A stretch of DNA of 14,511 nucleotides. Source: CAZFMJ01 sp964520045. Its GTDB lineage: Bacteria; Elusimicrobiota; Elusimicrobia; Elusimicrobiales; CAZFMJ01. This document shows, in pieces, positions 8,145 through 14,511 of the stretch (position 1 is its first letter; each line of letters begins with the position of its first letter). Made by a program: the position numbers and the translations under genes. The notes below the pieces were generated by a model that ran no database searches, was not told the DNA's origin, and saw nothing but the letters and a program-made list of their open reading frames with translations. The DNA is taken from assembly GCA_964520045.1 (NCBI GenBank), contig CAZFMJ010000072.1, positions 1 to 14,511 of the forward strand. Direction: 5' to 3'.

Positions 8145-8732
8145 TTATTTCCATTTGGCGATATTTGCCGTTTTGGTGCAGACGGCGTCAAAAAGTATCC
8201 TTTCTTTTTGCAAATAATTACAATAATTATTGATGTCTTCCGGCCGGTTTTGCAATTCCGGCGAAACCAGACACAATTTAAAGCCGGCATTTTTGAGGGC
8301 CGCATAATTTTTTTTGTTGATTGGAAGCTTAGTGAAACAGTCGACCCAAACCCATCTGGCTTTCCCGCGCATGGCTAAAATTGTGTCAATGCGCTCAAAT
8401 TCAGAAAATCGCAGAGCGATATTTTTTTCATTTTTTGAGGATAATAAATAGATCATCGGAAAAGAGGAATCCAGAAAAAAATAATCCTTTATGCCGCGTT
8501 CTTTGATATGTTCGAGAACTTTTTCCTCAATTCTTTCGCTTTTTATATTAAGTATAAGATGTTTATGTTTATAATGCTTTAAATACTTTTCGAACTCCTC
8601 GCCGCCGCAGAAGGGCTCATGAGAAAGGATCACCCGCCCGTTTTGATCTCTCAAATCAATTTCAACGCCGTATTCAACCGGCACGGAATTCAATTCTTTT
8701 ATCGTGTTTATCCTGTGGGCGACATGTATCAT
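8145..8732 (-). CDS. Small GDPD/PI-PLC-like phosphodiesterase-family protein
   Basis: The protein has 195 residues and no signal peptide or membrane segment. The start AHRIN (5-9), then VEIDLR (23-28) and LSHEPF (36-41), reproduce the order HR, ExD and HD/E of glycerophosphodiester phosphodiesterases, with candidate catalytic histidines H6 and H38 and metal ligands E24 and D26. Later, WVWVDCF (about 127-133) and LVSPELQ are strongly patterned. The protein is shorter than standard GDPD enzymes and lacks the ENT motif, so it belongs to a compact branch that I associate with polysaccharide gene clusters. It may cut or transfer a phosphodiester substituent, but that is inference. The start codon overlaps the preceding stop as TAATG, and AGGAGG sits eight bases upstream. 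Confidence 0.75.
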   Translation of the reverse strand: MIHVAHRINTIKELNSVPVEYGVEIDLRDQNGRVILSHEPFCGGEEFEKYLKHYKHKHLILNIKSERIEEKVLEHIKERGIKDYFFLDSSFPMIYLLSSKNEKNIALRFSEFERIDTILAMRGKARWVWVDCFTKLPINKKNYAALKNAGFKLCLVSPELQNRPEDINNYCNYLQKERILFDAVCTKTANIAKWK

Positions 8733-9436
8733 TAAAGTATTCCTCCTGCTTTGAGTTTTCTGCTGAAAGCGATTGTCCTGCCGATGAATTTATATTTCGA
8801 CATAAATCCGGTGTTCCACTTTGATTGTCCGTATATCCGGTCGGGAAATGTCACTCCGAAGCGTATAATGCGCAAATTGTGTTTGAGCGCCATATAATAA
8901 GCGTATAAATCCAAAGAAAAATCATGCGGCGGGTTTTTCCATTTCTCATAAAAACTCCGGTGGAAAATATTGGGCTGAGCATTAATATCCCACAGCTGAT
9001 TTCTAAAATAGATGCTTTCAAAAAGGCTCATCCCGACCGTAAATAGATTGTCCGTCAATCGGCGGCCCTTGCGCAGGCCTTTGATATAAATGCCGGGATT
9101 TTTATCTTCGGAATCTATGATGTCGGCGGCATGGATAATGTCATGCGGGTCGGCCTGCATGTCCGCGTGCGTCCAGCCAAGATATGTTCCTCTGGAATTC
9201 TTTAATCCGGACAAAACCCCGAACCCATAACCGTGATTAATAGGGACATGAACGGTCCGCGCGAATGGATAATCGGGGAGCAGCCGGCGCAGAATCTCGG
9301 CAGAGGCGTCCGTTGAGCCGTTGTTTACAAAAATAATTTCGACGTCGCGTGTTTTTACGGCCGCGCCGCATTTTTCAAAAAGCAGCGGCAGATTTTCGGC
9401 TTCGTTATAACAAGGAATTACAACCGATAATTTCAT
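8732..9436 (-). CDS. Family 2 glycosyltransferase (polyprenyl-phosphate sugar transferase-like)
   Basis: The protein has 234 residues and is soluble. VVIPCYNEAENL (5-16) opens the GT-A fold, VNNGSTD (37-43) binds the nucleotide, and HADMQAD (90-96) replaces the usual DADLQ/DxD metal site. This resembles dolichyl-phosphate mannose synthase-type enzymes, which transfer a sugar from a nucleotide donor to a polyprenyl phosphate on the cytoplasmic face. The C-terminal membrane anchor of some relatives is absent. Such a lipid-linked sugar is the usual donor for GT-C enzymes, which fits the two GT-C-like proteins in the facing operon. CTCACCTT at 9445-9452 (AAGGTGAG on the coding strand) lies eight bases before the ATG. 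It is the first gene of a two-gene minus-strand unit. Confidence 0.87.
   Translation of the reverse strand: MKLSVVIPCYNEAENLPLLFEKCGAAVKTRDVEIIFVNNGSTDASAEILRRLLPDYPFARTVHVPINHGYGFGVLSGLKNSRGTYLGWTHADMQADPHDIIHAADIIDSEDKNPGIYIKGLRKGRRLTDNLFTVGMSLFESIYFRNQLWDINAQPNIFHRSFYEKWKNPPHDFSLDLYAYYMALKHNLRIIRFGVTFPDRIYGQSKWNTGFMSKYKFIGRTIAFSRKLKAGGIL
8741..8746 (-). promoter_or_regulatory. Shine-Dalgarno site for the GDPD-like gene
   Basis: AGGAGG... reads on the minus strand (GGAGGA core) eight bases before the ATG at 8732, inside the end of the glycosyltransferase gene. It fixes the start of the GDPD-like protein. With the TAATG overlap it suggests that the two genes are translated together. Confidence 0.6.
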
Positions 9437-9455
9437 GGGTTTTTCTCACCTTCTC

Positions 9456-9485
9456 ATTCTAATATTTTGCCGGCCGGTTTACCAA
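9456..9485 (-). promoter_or_regulatory. Weak candidate promoter for the glycosyltransferase/GDPD-like pair
   Basis: On the minus strand TTGGTA (9485-9480) and TAGAAT (9461-9456) are separated by 18 bases and lie 20 bases before the start codon at 9436. Both boxes deviate from consensus, so this is only a candidate. Confidence 0.22.
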
Positions 9486-9527
9486 GCGGGTTCGTTGTTT
9501 GTTATCCCGGCAAGGCATAGTAAGTAG

Positions 9528-9533
9528 TATAAT
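9528..9533 (+). promoter_or_regulatory. Candidate -10 box for the CxxC protein gene
   Basis: TATAAT is a perfect sigma70 -10 hexamer 59 bases upstream of the start at 9593. No good -35 hexamer stands 16-18 bases before it, so promoter activity is uncertain. The box lies in the divergent interval between this gene and the minus-strand glycosyltransferase. Confidence 0.4.
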
Positions 9534-9592
9534 TTTGTGGATGTGTTCGTGGCAGGAGGAGTGATCAGGGGTTGGTCATAAAAGGAGGATGA

Positions 9593-9898
9593 ATGGGAGA
9601 AGAAACTTTTTATGTGGATTGTCCGATTTGCAGGGCGCGCATTGAAGTTGAAAGAAAGACCGGCAGAATAATCAAGCACTGGGAGAAGGCCGAAAAGAAA
9701 GAGGGGGTAGATCCCGTGCAGGATGCGCTCAAAAAAATGCAGGAAAATAAGGACAAGCTGAGCAAATATTTTTCCGGCGCGCGCACCTCGATGGAAGAGA
9801 AGAAAAAGGAGCTTTTGGACAAATTCGACAAGGAAAAACAGAGGATCCATGATGAAGGCGATACTTCAAGGCCCATAAACCCCATGGATTTGGATTAG
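9593..9898 (+). CDS. Small CxxC-containing protein with a charged coiled-coil tail
   Basis: The protein has 101 residues. The N-terminus reads VDCPICRARIEVERKTGRI, with one CxxC pair (C10, C13) in the setting of a zinc-ribbon knuckle. Because only one pair is present, a dimer would be needed to make a full four-Cys site. Residues 40-88 are rich in Lys, Glu and Asp with a helical, coiled-coil-like pattern, and the end is an acidic NPMDLD tail. It has no signal peptide, so it should be cytoplasmic. AAAGGAGG (9581-9588) lies four bases before the ATG and is the strongest ribosome site in the window, suggesting good expression. Related short proteins with a CPxC knuckle occur in several uncultured lineages, sometimes under misleading enzyme names; I cannot give a function. 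It stands alone between a divergent and a convergent neighbour. Confidence 0.78.
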   Translation: MGEETFYVDCPICRARIEVERKTGRIIKHWEKAEKKEGVDPVQDALKKMQENKDKLSKYFSGARTSMEEKKKELLDKFDKEKQRIHDEGDTSRPINPMDLD

Positions 9899-9916
9899 CG
9901 GGCTATCGGGCGGAAT

Positions 9917-11812
9917 TCACTGCGGCGGCGGTATCGCGGGTTTGCCGCCTGTTTTTTTCTTCTCCTCTTCAAGGAGGGTCAGGCGCATTTTTTCAAGCCG
10001 GGCAAGTTCTTCCGACATCCGCTTTTCATATTTTTTGCGGGATTGCGATAAATAATTTTTAATTTCTTCCAAATCTCCGGTCTTAATTGAGGCTATCGCG
10101 TGAGTAGACAGACATTCCGCCCTGATTTCCTGCTCAGGCGGGCATTCCTCTCTGAGTTTATTCTTTTCTTCCTCCGTGTTTTTCGGTTCTTTGGCGCGTC
10201 TGTTGAGTTCATTGGTTATCCGCTTTTCGTCTTCTATAAAAAAATTTGCCGATGCGGATTCGAAAGAATGGAGATTTGTGTATAATTTCCAGTTTGTTTT
10301 TATTTTCCTTTCCAGCGCCGCCGGATTCGTGCGGAATACGTGCGCCTCGGGGAGTATTCGGGTATCCGCATACTCTTTGACAAACCACTTGGCGTAATCG
10401 GGGTTTTTAATTGATTTTTCCATCGCAAATAACTGTTCGGTAAAAAAGGTCTCAATTTCATCGTGCGGAGTATATACGTCGGGAAGGCGTTCTTTTTTTA
10501 ACCAGAGATTGTGCTCTTTATGTTTGGCTTCATGAACAAGATCCAAAGCCAGCAGACGCGCCAAATCTTTTATCGGCTCCGGTTTGGTTTGAAGGTCGTT
10601 TGCCGTATATTTGTTTTTTGCCAGCCATTTCTGTATTTTTCGCTCGCTTAAAATAATTTTCCCGCTTTCAGGGTCAAACTGCGCCCCCGCATTACCCGTG
10701 TTGTCGATCGTCATATTAAACGAATTTTTCCAATGGCTGGCGCATATTTTCAGAAGTTCGTCGCCGACCATAGTTCCCCTGATTTCGTTTTTAAGGGCGG
10801 TTTCAAGCAGGGGGGCAACTATTTTTTTGTCTATTTTTAATGGCGAATCGCCGGCGGGCGAAGTCTTGTTTTCGGCCGGAAGTTTTTCTTCGCGCAGGAG
10901 CCCTGCGATCCTGGAGGTTTTAAGTTCGGGCGTATTGTCAAAAAACTTATCCAGCCGCTTTATCTGCTCTTCCGGCGGCAGATTTTTTATGCTGGCTATT
11001 TCGGCCTGAAATTCTCTGAGGCGGGCGGGATTGACTCTCTCCAGAACGGCCGAGGTGCTTTCGTGTGCTTTAGACAGGGCCCTTATCCGCGAAAAATGCG
11101 TTCTGAGTTTATATTCCGCGTCGGACGGCAAATCCCAATATAATTGATCCCAGATTTTTCGGTTTTGCTCCATGGCTGATTTACCGTATATCGATAATTT
11201 TTCGCCGGGAGTTTTAATGAAAGCGTCGGCCGTTTCCCGCGCATATAATTCAAGGTGGTAGGACTTGCGTTCCAGAGAAAGGCTGTTCCAGCCGCCGGCT
11301 GTTAAATTCCGCTTCCCAAGCCAATTGCGGGCATCTTCATCCAAAGTATCCCAAAACCGCATGGCTTGTTTTGCCAGCAGTGTTTTTCCGGAGCCTTTGT
11401 ATTTCCCGATCCAGCCGATAAATTTGTTTTCATCCGTCCAGAATCCGAATTCATCGGCGGCCGAAGAGGGCTGAAGCCTCGTTTTAAAGGCGTGATAAAG
11501 GCTTCCCGGCTTTTGGTGATTATCCAGGCATTGGGATAAATCTTTAAGCGTAACGGCTTTGCGCAGTAAGGCTATATTGTTTTTTTCGCAGGTTTCCTTA
11601 AACCACGGATATTTCAGGCAGTCAACGGCGATGTTCGGATTTAAATCCTTTTCTATGCCGTCTTTGCAGTATTCAAATTTGGTTTGATTGTAAGAAACCG
11701 GCTGTTCCTGAGCGGAAATTTCCGCGGGGGCATAGAAGAAAACGGCAAAAACAAAAAAAACCGCATACGGCGGGACAATAAACCGCTTTTGGAGTTTTAT
11801 GAGAGGGGGCAT
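9917..11812 (-). CDS. Secreted HExxH protein, putative zinc metallopeptidase (paralog A)
   Basis: The protein has 631 residues. Residues 9-34 form a Sec signal peptide with probable cleavage after ISA or SAQ (32-35). The N-terminal part carries several cysteines (C49, C65, C75, C95), suggesting disulfides in the periplasm or outside. HEAKH (427-431) is a zincin-type HExxH motif, followed by an additional His434 and by E452 and E454. The first glutamate stands 25 residues after the first histidine, close to the gluzincin spacing. The last 120 residues are rich in Lys and Glu and look coiled. The neighbour at 12456-14291 is a paralog with the same signal-peptide start, the same N-terminal Cys pair and the same HExxH/glutamate spacing. 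I do not recognise a named peptidase family, and activity is inferred from the motif only. AAGGAG stands five bases before the ATG. The gene has its own promoter. Confidence 0.75.
   Translation of the reverse strand: MPPLIKLQKRFIVPPYAVFFVFAVFFYAPAEISAQEQPVSYNQTKFEYCKDGIEKDLNPNIAVDCLKYPWFKETCEKNNIALLRKAVTLKDLSQCLDNHQKPGSLYHAFKTRLQPSSAADEFGFWTDENKFIGWIGKYKGSGKTLLAKQAMRFWDTLDEDARNWLGKRNLTAGGWNSLSLERKSYHLELYARETADAFIKTPGEKLSIYGKSAMEQNRKIWDQLYWDLPSDAEYKLRTHFSRIRALSKAHESTSAVLERVNPARLREFQAEIASIKNLPPEEQIKRLDKFFDNTPELKTSRIAGLLREEKLPAENKTSPAGDSPLKIDKKIVAPLLETALKNEIRGTMVGDELLKICASHWKNSFNMTIDNTGNAGAQFDPESGKIILSERKIQKWLAKNKYTANDLQTKPEPIKDLARLLALDLVHEAKHKEHNLWLKKERLPDVYTPHDEIETFFTEQLFAMEKSIKNPDYAKWFVKEYADTRILPEAHVFRTNPAALERKIKTNWKLYTNLHSFESASANFFIEDEKRITNELNRRAKEPKNTEEEKNKLREECPPEQEIRAECLSTHAIASIKTGDLEEIKNYLSQSRKKYEKRMSEELARLEKMRLTLLEEEKKKTGGKPAIPPPQ
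9924..9958 (+). terminator. Candidate intrinsic terminator for the CxxC protein gene
   Basis: GGCGG (9927-9931) can pair with CCGCC (9945-9949), and seven T follow at 9952-9958. The structure starts 28 bases after the stop at 9898 and lies within the 3' end of the convergent metallopeptidase-like gene. The stem is only five G-C pairs with a 13-base loop, so it is a moderate candidate. Confidence 0.4.
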
Positions 11813-11839
11813 ATCAACTCCTTGCCACTAGGCTCTATT

Positions 11840-11867
11840 AGTATAACACGGCAATTTGACTTGTCAA
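11840..11867 (-). promoter_or_regulatory. Sigma70-type promoter of metallopeptidase-like paralog A
   Basis: On the minus strand TTGACA (11867-11862) and TATACT (11845-11840) are separated by 16 bases and sit 28 bases before the start codon. The -35 box is part of a palindrome TTGAC-AA-GTCAA. The region matches the promoter of paralog B at 30 of 33 bases. The -35 box begins seven bases after the stop of the PsbP-like gene, so the paralog can be transcribed independently of the upstream pair. Confidence 0.8.
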
Positions 11868-11874
11868 GGGGGGG

Positions 11875-12459
11875 TTACCGGCCGGGTTGGAAGGATTTTA
11901 ATACTTTATCGAAAATAGGCATATGCTTTTTATACGCGGAAGACGGCGAGTAGTAGCGCAGGGCGTAAAATCCTTCTTTTGCGGGTATTACCGCAAGTTT
12001 TTCCTTTATCGCCGTTTTTACGGCTGTTGTTGAATCGGGGGGGATAAAAACAAAAGTCTCGCGTTCAAAGGTCTTGCCGTTCCTGCCTGCGGCAAGAATG
12101 TCTTTGACCGGCCCGTATTTGTTTTCTTTTATCTTGACTATCGGATCTTGCGAGTTTCTCTTGATAAAATCTTCCATGTCTTTAAAAAGGGGAGTGTCTT
12201 TGGCGTAATAATCTATGTCGATCTTTACCGCCGCGCCCCCCTGCGCGCCGGGATAAGATATTTCTACCCCGTATATTTTACGCAGTTTTTCCGAAGTTTC
12301 GAACCGCGCGGCAGCCCAGTCTTTGGGTATTTCGCACTTAAAATATCCGCCCTCCATTATATACTGCCGGTATTGCTGTTTTTGCATGACGCGCCCCTTG
12401 CCTGCATATGCGCAGAATGATATAGATAGAATAAGCAGCGAAATAAAAAGTTTTTTCAT
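11875..12459 (-). CDS. Small secreted PsbP-like protein
   Basis: The protein has 194 residues. It begins with a clear Sec signal peptide (MKKLFISLLILSISFCAYA, cleavage after residue 19). The cysteine at 16 is not in a good lipobox, so it is probably a soluble exported protein. The mature part reads GGYFKCEIPKDW (37-48) and ends with PIFDKVLKSFQP, the pattern of PsbP/DcrB-like small domains whose last helix carries an FDxxLxSF motif. Such proteins are mostly ligand-binding or accessory factors of unknown role. The ATG overlaps the stop of the upstream metallopeptidase-like gene by four bases (ATGA), and GGAG stands seven bases upstream. The two genes are surely cotranscribed and probably act together in the envelope. 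The assignment rests on pattern and length, not on a search. Confidence 0.72.
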   Translation of the reverse strand: MKKLFISLLILSISFCAYAGKGRVMQKQQYRQYIMEGGYFKCEIPKDWAAARFETSEKLRKIYGVEISYPGAQGGAAVKIDIDYYAKDTPLFKDMEDFIKRNSQDPIVKIKENKYGPVKDILAAGRNGKTFERETFVFIPPDSTTAVKTAIKEKLAVIPAKEGFYALRYYSPSSAYKKHMPIFDKVLKSFQPGR

Positions 12460-14291
12460 TGGCCGGCTCCGGGCGGAAGCGGAACTTTGTGTTGGTCTGC
12501 TTCCTTGTTTTCTTTGTTTATTTCACTTAAAACCCGCATTGTCAGTTTATTAAAATCTTCGGCGCGCTGCGACATTTCCGAATGCCAGCGGGTATATTGC
12601 GCGCCGTAGTATTTAAGTTCAGCAATGGTAAGCGTGTTAAGAGGGCGTATAAAGCCCGATTCGTATGACCATGGGGCGGTAAAATCTTCCAAAAGCGGCA
12701 ACGGGGCGGCCGCAAGGGCTGAATCTATTTCAAGTTTTTCTTTGGCTGTCAAGTTAAAATCATTTATCCCGCGTTTTTTCAGTTCATCTAATATTTCTTT
12801 TGCTTTATTGAAATGTCTGGCAGATTCCAGTTCAAAGGACGGTCTGTTGGCGTAATTGCTGTAAACGTCCCTTTGCAGATATTCATAGTTCTGGCTGACA
12901 TCATTTGCCAATTTATGCCCCCTGTCGCGGTAAATCTGCACCGATACGGGAAGAGCTTTCCCCGGAGTCAGCGTGCCGTTGAGATAATCGGGGTTTTTTT
13001 TCAGCTGTTCGGCCAGAAACAGGCCCGCCAAAGCGTGGGTCTCCATTTCTTCTGTCTGAGGATAAACATACGTGAGGTCTTTGGATTTAAGCCATTTGCC
13101 ATGATCCTGATGTCCGGCTTCGTGGAGTATCGTGGACGCTATAAATCTGGCAAAGTTTTTAACGGGAGAGGGCGTGAGCTGATTTTTATTTAGAATCAGG
13201 TCTTCGTTGCCGTATGCATTCGCTTTTTTCCAGTCATTAAAAAATTCTTCGCAGATCGTAATTTGGTCCGTTTTCTGAAAATAGGCGCCGAAAACAATTG
13301 AATTCCGGCTGGGTTTAAACGGCGAGCAATCCTCAATTTCAATCTTGATTCCGGCCCCGTTGTTTGTTACGGCAAGAAAATGTTTGCCGATAATTGTTTC
13401 CGCCCACTCGCTAAGTATCGCCGATTTAAGGAGCGGAATAAGATTGCTGTAATCAGTCCCTTTATTTTGGGAGACTGCCGGAACGGGCCGGGCGGAAGCC
13501 GGATTCTTTGCCGTTGAACGCATTTTTGCTTTGTCGTAGAGCTCATTGAAATAGTCCGACTGCTGTTCCGGAGGCAATTTTCCGGTTTCGGATATTTTTT
13601 TCTGTTTTTCGGCAAGAGCGTTGTTTGGCGCATTTTTGCCGGATGAGATAAGCGCGGTTGAACGCGGTCCTAGAATTGTTTCCCTATCCTCAAGACGAAG
13701 AAGTTCCCAATGGGGTCTTGTCACCCTTCCAGATTGAAGAATGTTTTGGTCTTTGGATGTCAAAAGGTCCCATGCAAGAATGGCCTTTTTAAAAATTGGC
13801 AGATGCCCGCCGTAATGTTTAGTTATCCAGGGAATCAATTGCTCGGCAGAAATCAATTCGCTCCGCGGCACGTACGGGGACATCCGAATTTTTAAGCCGA
13901 AAGTTTTTGCAAGGGTCGAAAGAAATCTTTCTTTGTCAAATCTTATAATCAGCGCCGTGCGCATACTGTCCGCCGTTGTGTAATTATTCAGCAGGTCTGC
14001 TATGTCTTTTATGGCATTTGCTTTTTCCAGCAGGTTTTTGTGCCGCTCGTGGTCTGCCGATTCGAGCTTCTTTAAAAGCCCGGTTTGAGAAAGGCATTGT
14101 ATGGTTATCCGCGGATCAAGATTTGCCGTTCCCGCTTCGCATTCCGCCGCTTTTTTCTCTTCATCGGGAGTCAGCTGTTCAACGGCGGATAAGCCATATT
14201 GCTGAAATGAAAAAAGGACGGACAGGATAAACAGGGCAGTTGAAAATAAGAAAACCTTCCGGCCGGAAAACCCGGGTTTAAGAGGGGGCAT
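12456..14291 (-). CDS. Secreted HExxH protein, putative zinc metallopeptidase (paralog B)
   Basis: The protein has 611 residues. A signal peptide covers about 10-36 (RKVFLF... to GLSA). The N-terminal Cys pair C51/C66 matches C49/C65 of paralog A. HEAGHQDH (390-397) is a stronger zincin motif than in paralog A, with the small Gly typical of many active metallopeptidases. It is followed by E415 and E417 in TEEMETHA, at the same distances (+25 and +27 from the first His) as in paralog A. Both proteins also share an LPPE-Q segment, a YVYP/DVYTP stretch after the motif and a C-terminal helical region. Similarity is visible but low overall, so the duplication is old. It heads an operon with the PsbP-like gene. 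AAGGA stands six bases before the ATG. Substrate and family are unknown. Confidence 0.78.
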   Translation of the reverse strand: MPPLKPGFSGRKVFLFSTALFILSVLFSFQQYGLSAVEQLTPDEEKKAAECEAGTANLDPRITIQCLSQTGLLKKLESADHERHKNLLEKANAIKDIADLLNNYTTADSMRTALIIRFDKERFLSTLAKTFGLKIRMSPYVPRSELISAEQLIPWITKHYGGHLPIFKKAILAWDLLTSKDQNILQSGRVTRPHWELLRLEDRETILGPRSTALISSGKNAPNNALAEKQKKISETGKLPPEQQSDYFNELYDKAKMRSTAKNPASARPVPAVSQNKGTDYSNLIPLLKSAILSEWAETIIGKHFLAVTNNGAGIKIEIEDCSPFKPSRNSIVFGAYFQKTDQITICEEFFNDWKKANAYGNEDLILNKNQLTPSPVKNFARFIASTILHEAGHQDHGKWLKSKDLTYVYPQTEEMETHALAGLFLAEQLKKNPDYLNGTLTPGKALPVSVQIYRDRGHKLANDVSQNYEYLQRDVYSNYANRPSFELESARHFNKAKEILDELKKRGINDFNLTAKEKLEIDSALAAAPLPLLEDFTAPWSYESGFIRPLNTLTIAELKYYGAQYTRWHSEMSQRAEDFNKLTMRVLSEINKENKEADQHKVPLPPGAGQ

Positions 14292-14318
14292 AAATAATCC
14301 TTGCTATTCCTTGCTACT

Positions 14319-14346
14319 AGTATAACAGGGCAATTTGATTTGTCAA
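14319..14346 (-). promoter_or_regulatory. Sigma70-type promoter of the paralog B/PsbP-like operon
   Basis: On the minus strand TTGACA (14346-14341) and TATACT (14324-14319) are separated by 16 bases and lie 27 bases before the start codon. The spacer and flanks match the promoter of paralog A at 30 of 33 bases. The -35 box again overlaps an inverted repeat, here TTGA-CAAA-TCAA. The conserved copy suggests shared control of the two transcription units. Confidence 0.82.
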
Positions 14347-14511
14347 GAGACAGGAAAATCAGAATCTTATCTAACGCGTAGTTATGCTTGTTGTATTTTT
14401 ACTGTTAGCGGGGCGGATCGGCAGATAGGTGTATTCTTTTTAGATTTGTAATATTTGGCTCTTCCGGGTTTGTTGTGCATGATTTAGGCCTCTTTTAGGA
14501 ACGATGTGATG
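14347..14511. other. Intergenic end of window, no gene supported
   Basis: No convincing gene, RNA or repeat is visible. On the minus strand a frame is open from the window edge to TAA at 14440-14442 (23 codons) and could be the tail of a gene that starts beyond the right edge. A 32-codon frame with a basic product (14480-14382) has only a weak GAGG site. Neither is supported enough to call. Confidence 0.3.

Noticed and set aside
8139..8145. Terminator between the convergent methyltransferase and GDPD-like genes
   Set aside because: Only five bases separate the genes and no hairpin with a T-run is visible.
10611..11009. Plus-strand frame of 132 codons opposite paralog A
   Set aside because: The opposite strand holds a signal peptide, an HExxH motif and a paralog, so this is a shadow frame.
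11383..11412. Walker A-like KGSGKT in paralog A (residues 139-144)
   Set aside because: The GxxxxGK[ST] spacing is wrong, no Walker B follows, and the aligned region of paralog B (HYGGHLPIFKK) lacks it.
14382..14480. Minus-strand 32-codon frame with a basic product
   Set aside because: Too short, only a weak GAGG site, and no recognisable pattern; it may be chance.
1..14511. CRISPR arrays, tRNA or rRNA genes, transposase genes
   Set aside because: I scanned for regular repeats, conserved tRNA arms and transposase motifs and saw none besides the intron end.

Overview
The window looks like a genome fragment from an uncultured Gram-negative-type bacterium. Genes are densely packed, several products carry Sec signal peptides, the standard code is used (TGA works as a stop) and two perfect or near-perfect sigma70-type promoters are present. 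The small CxxC protein and the family of secreted HExxH proteins remind me of Elusimicrobiota/Omnitrophota-like genomes, but that placement is an impression only. I see no rRNA, tRNA, CRISPR array or phage genes.

Left edge (1-281): the window opens inside the last part of a group II intron (domain V without its first bases, then domain VI). The rest of the intron and any reverse transcriptase lie off the left edge. A short open frame follows in the 3' exon and may be the tail of an interrupted gene.

Glycan locus, plus strand (282-8139): five closely spaced genes form one apparent operon. They encode a GT-C-type membrane glycosyltransferase with an N-terminal extracytoplasmic insert; a second GT-C-like membrane protein fused to a phosphoribulokinase/uridine-kinase-like domain; a class II aldolase like the aldolase half of RhaD-type bifunctional enzymes; two nucleotidyltransferase domains fused in one chain; and a TylF/MycF-like O-methyltransferase. 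A convergent minus-strand pair (9436-8145) adds a cytosolic family 2 glycosyltransferase and a small GDPD-like protein. My inference is that the set makes, activates, methylates and transfers an unusual phosphorylated sugar or polyol for a surface glycan. The combination of kinase, aldolase and double nucleotidyltransferase is the part most likely to be undescribed.

Right part (9593-14511): a small CxxC/coiled-coil protein stands alone on the plus strand. Facing it are three minus-strand genes for secreted proteins. Two of them are paralogs of about 610-630 residues that share an HExxH motif with conserved downstream glutamates, which suggests a divergent family of secreted zinc metallopeptidases. 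The distal paralog is translationally coupled to a small PsbP-like secreted protein. Each paralog has its own promoter, and the two promoters are almost the same over 33 bases and include a short palindrome over the -35 box. The duplication therefore seems to have carried the regulatory region with it.
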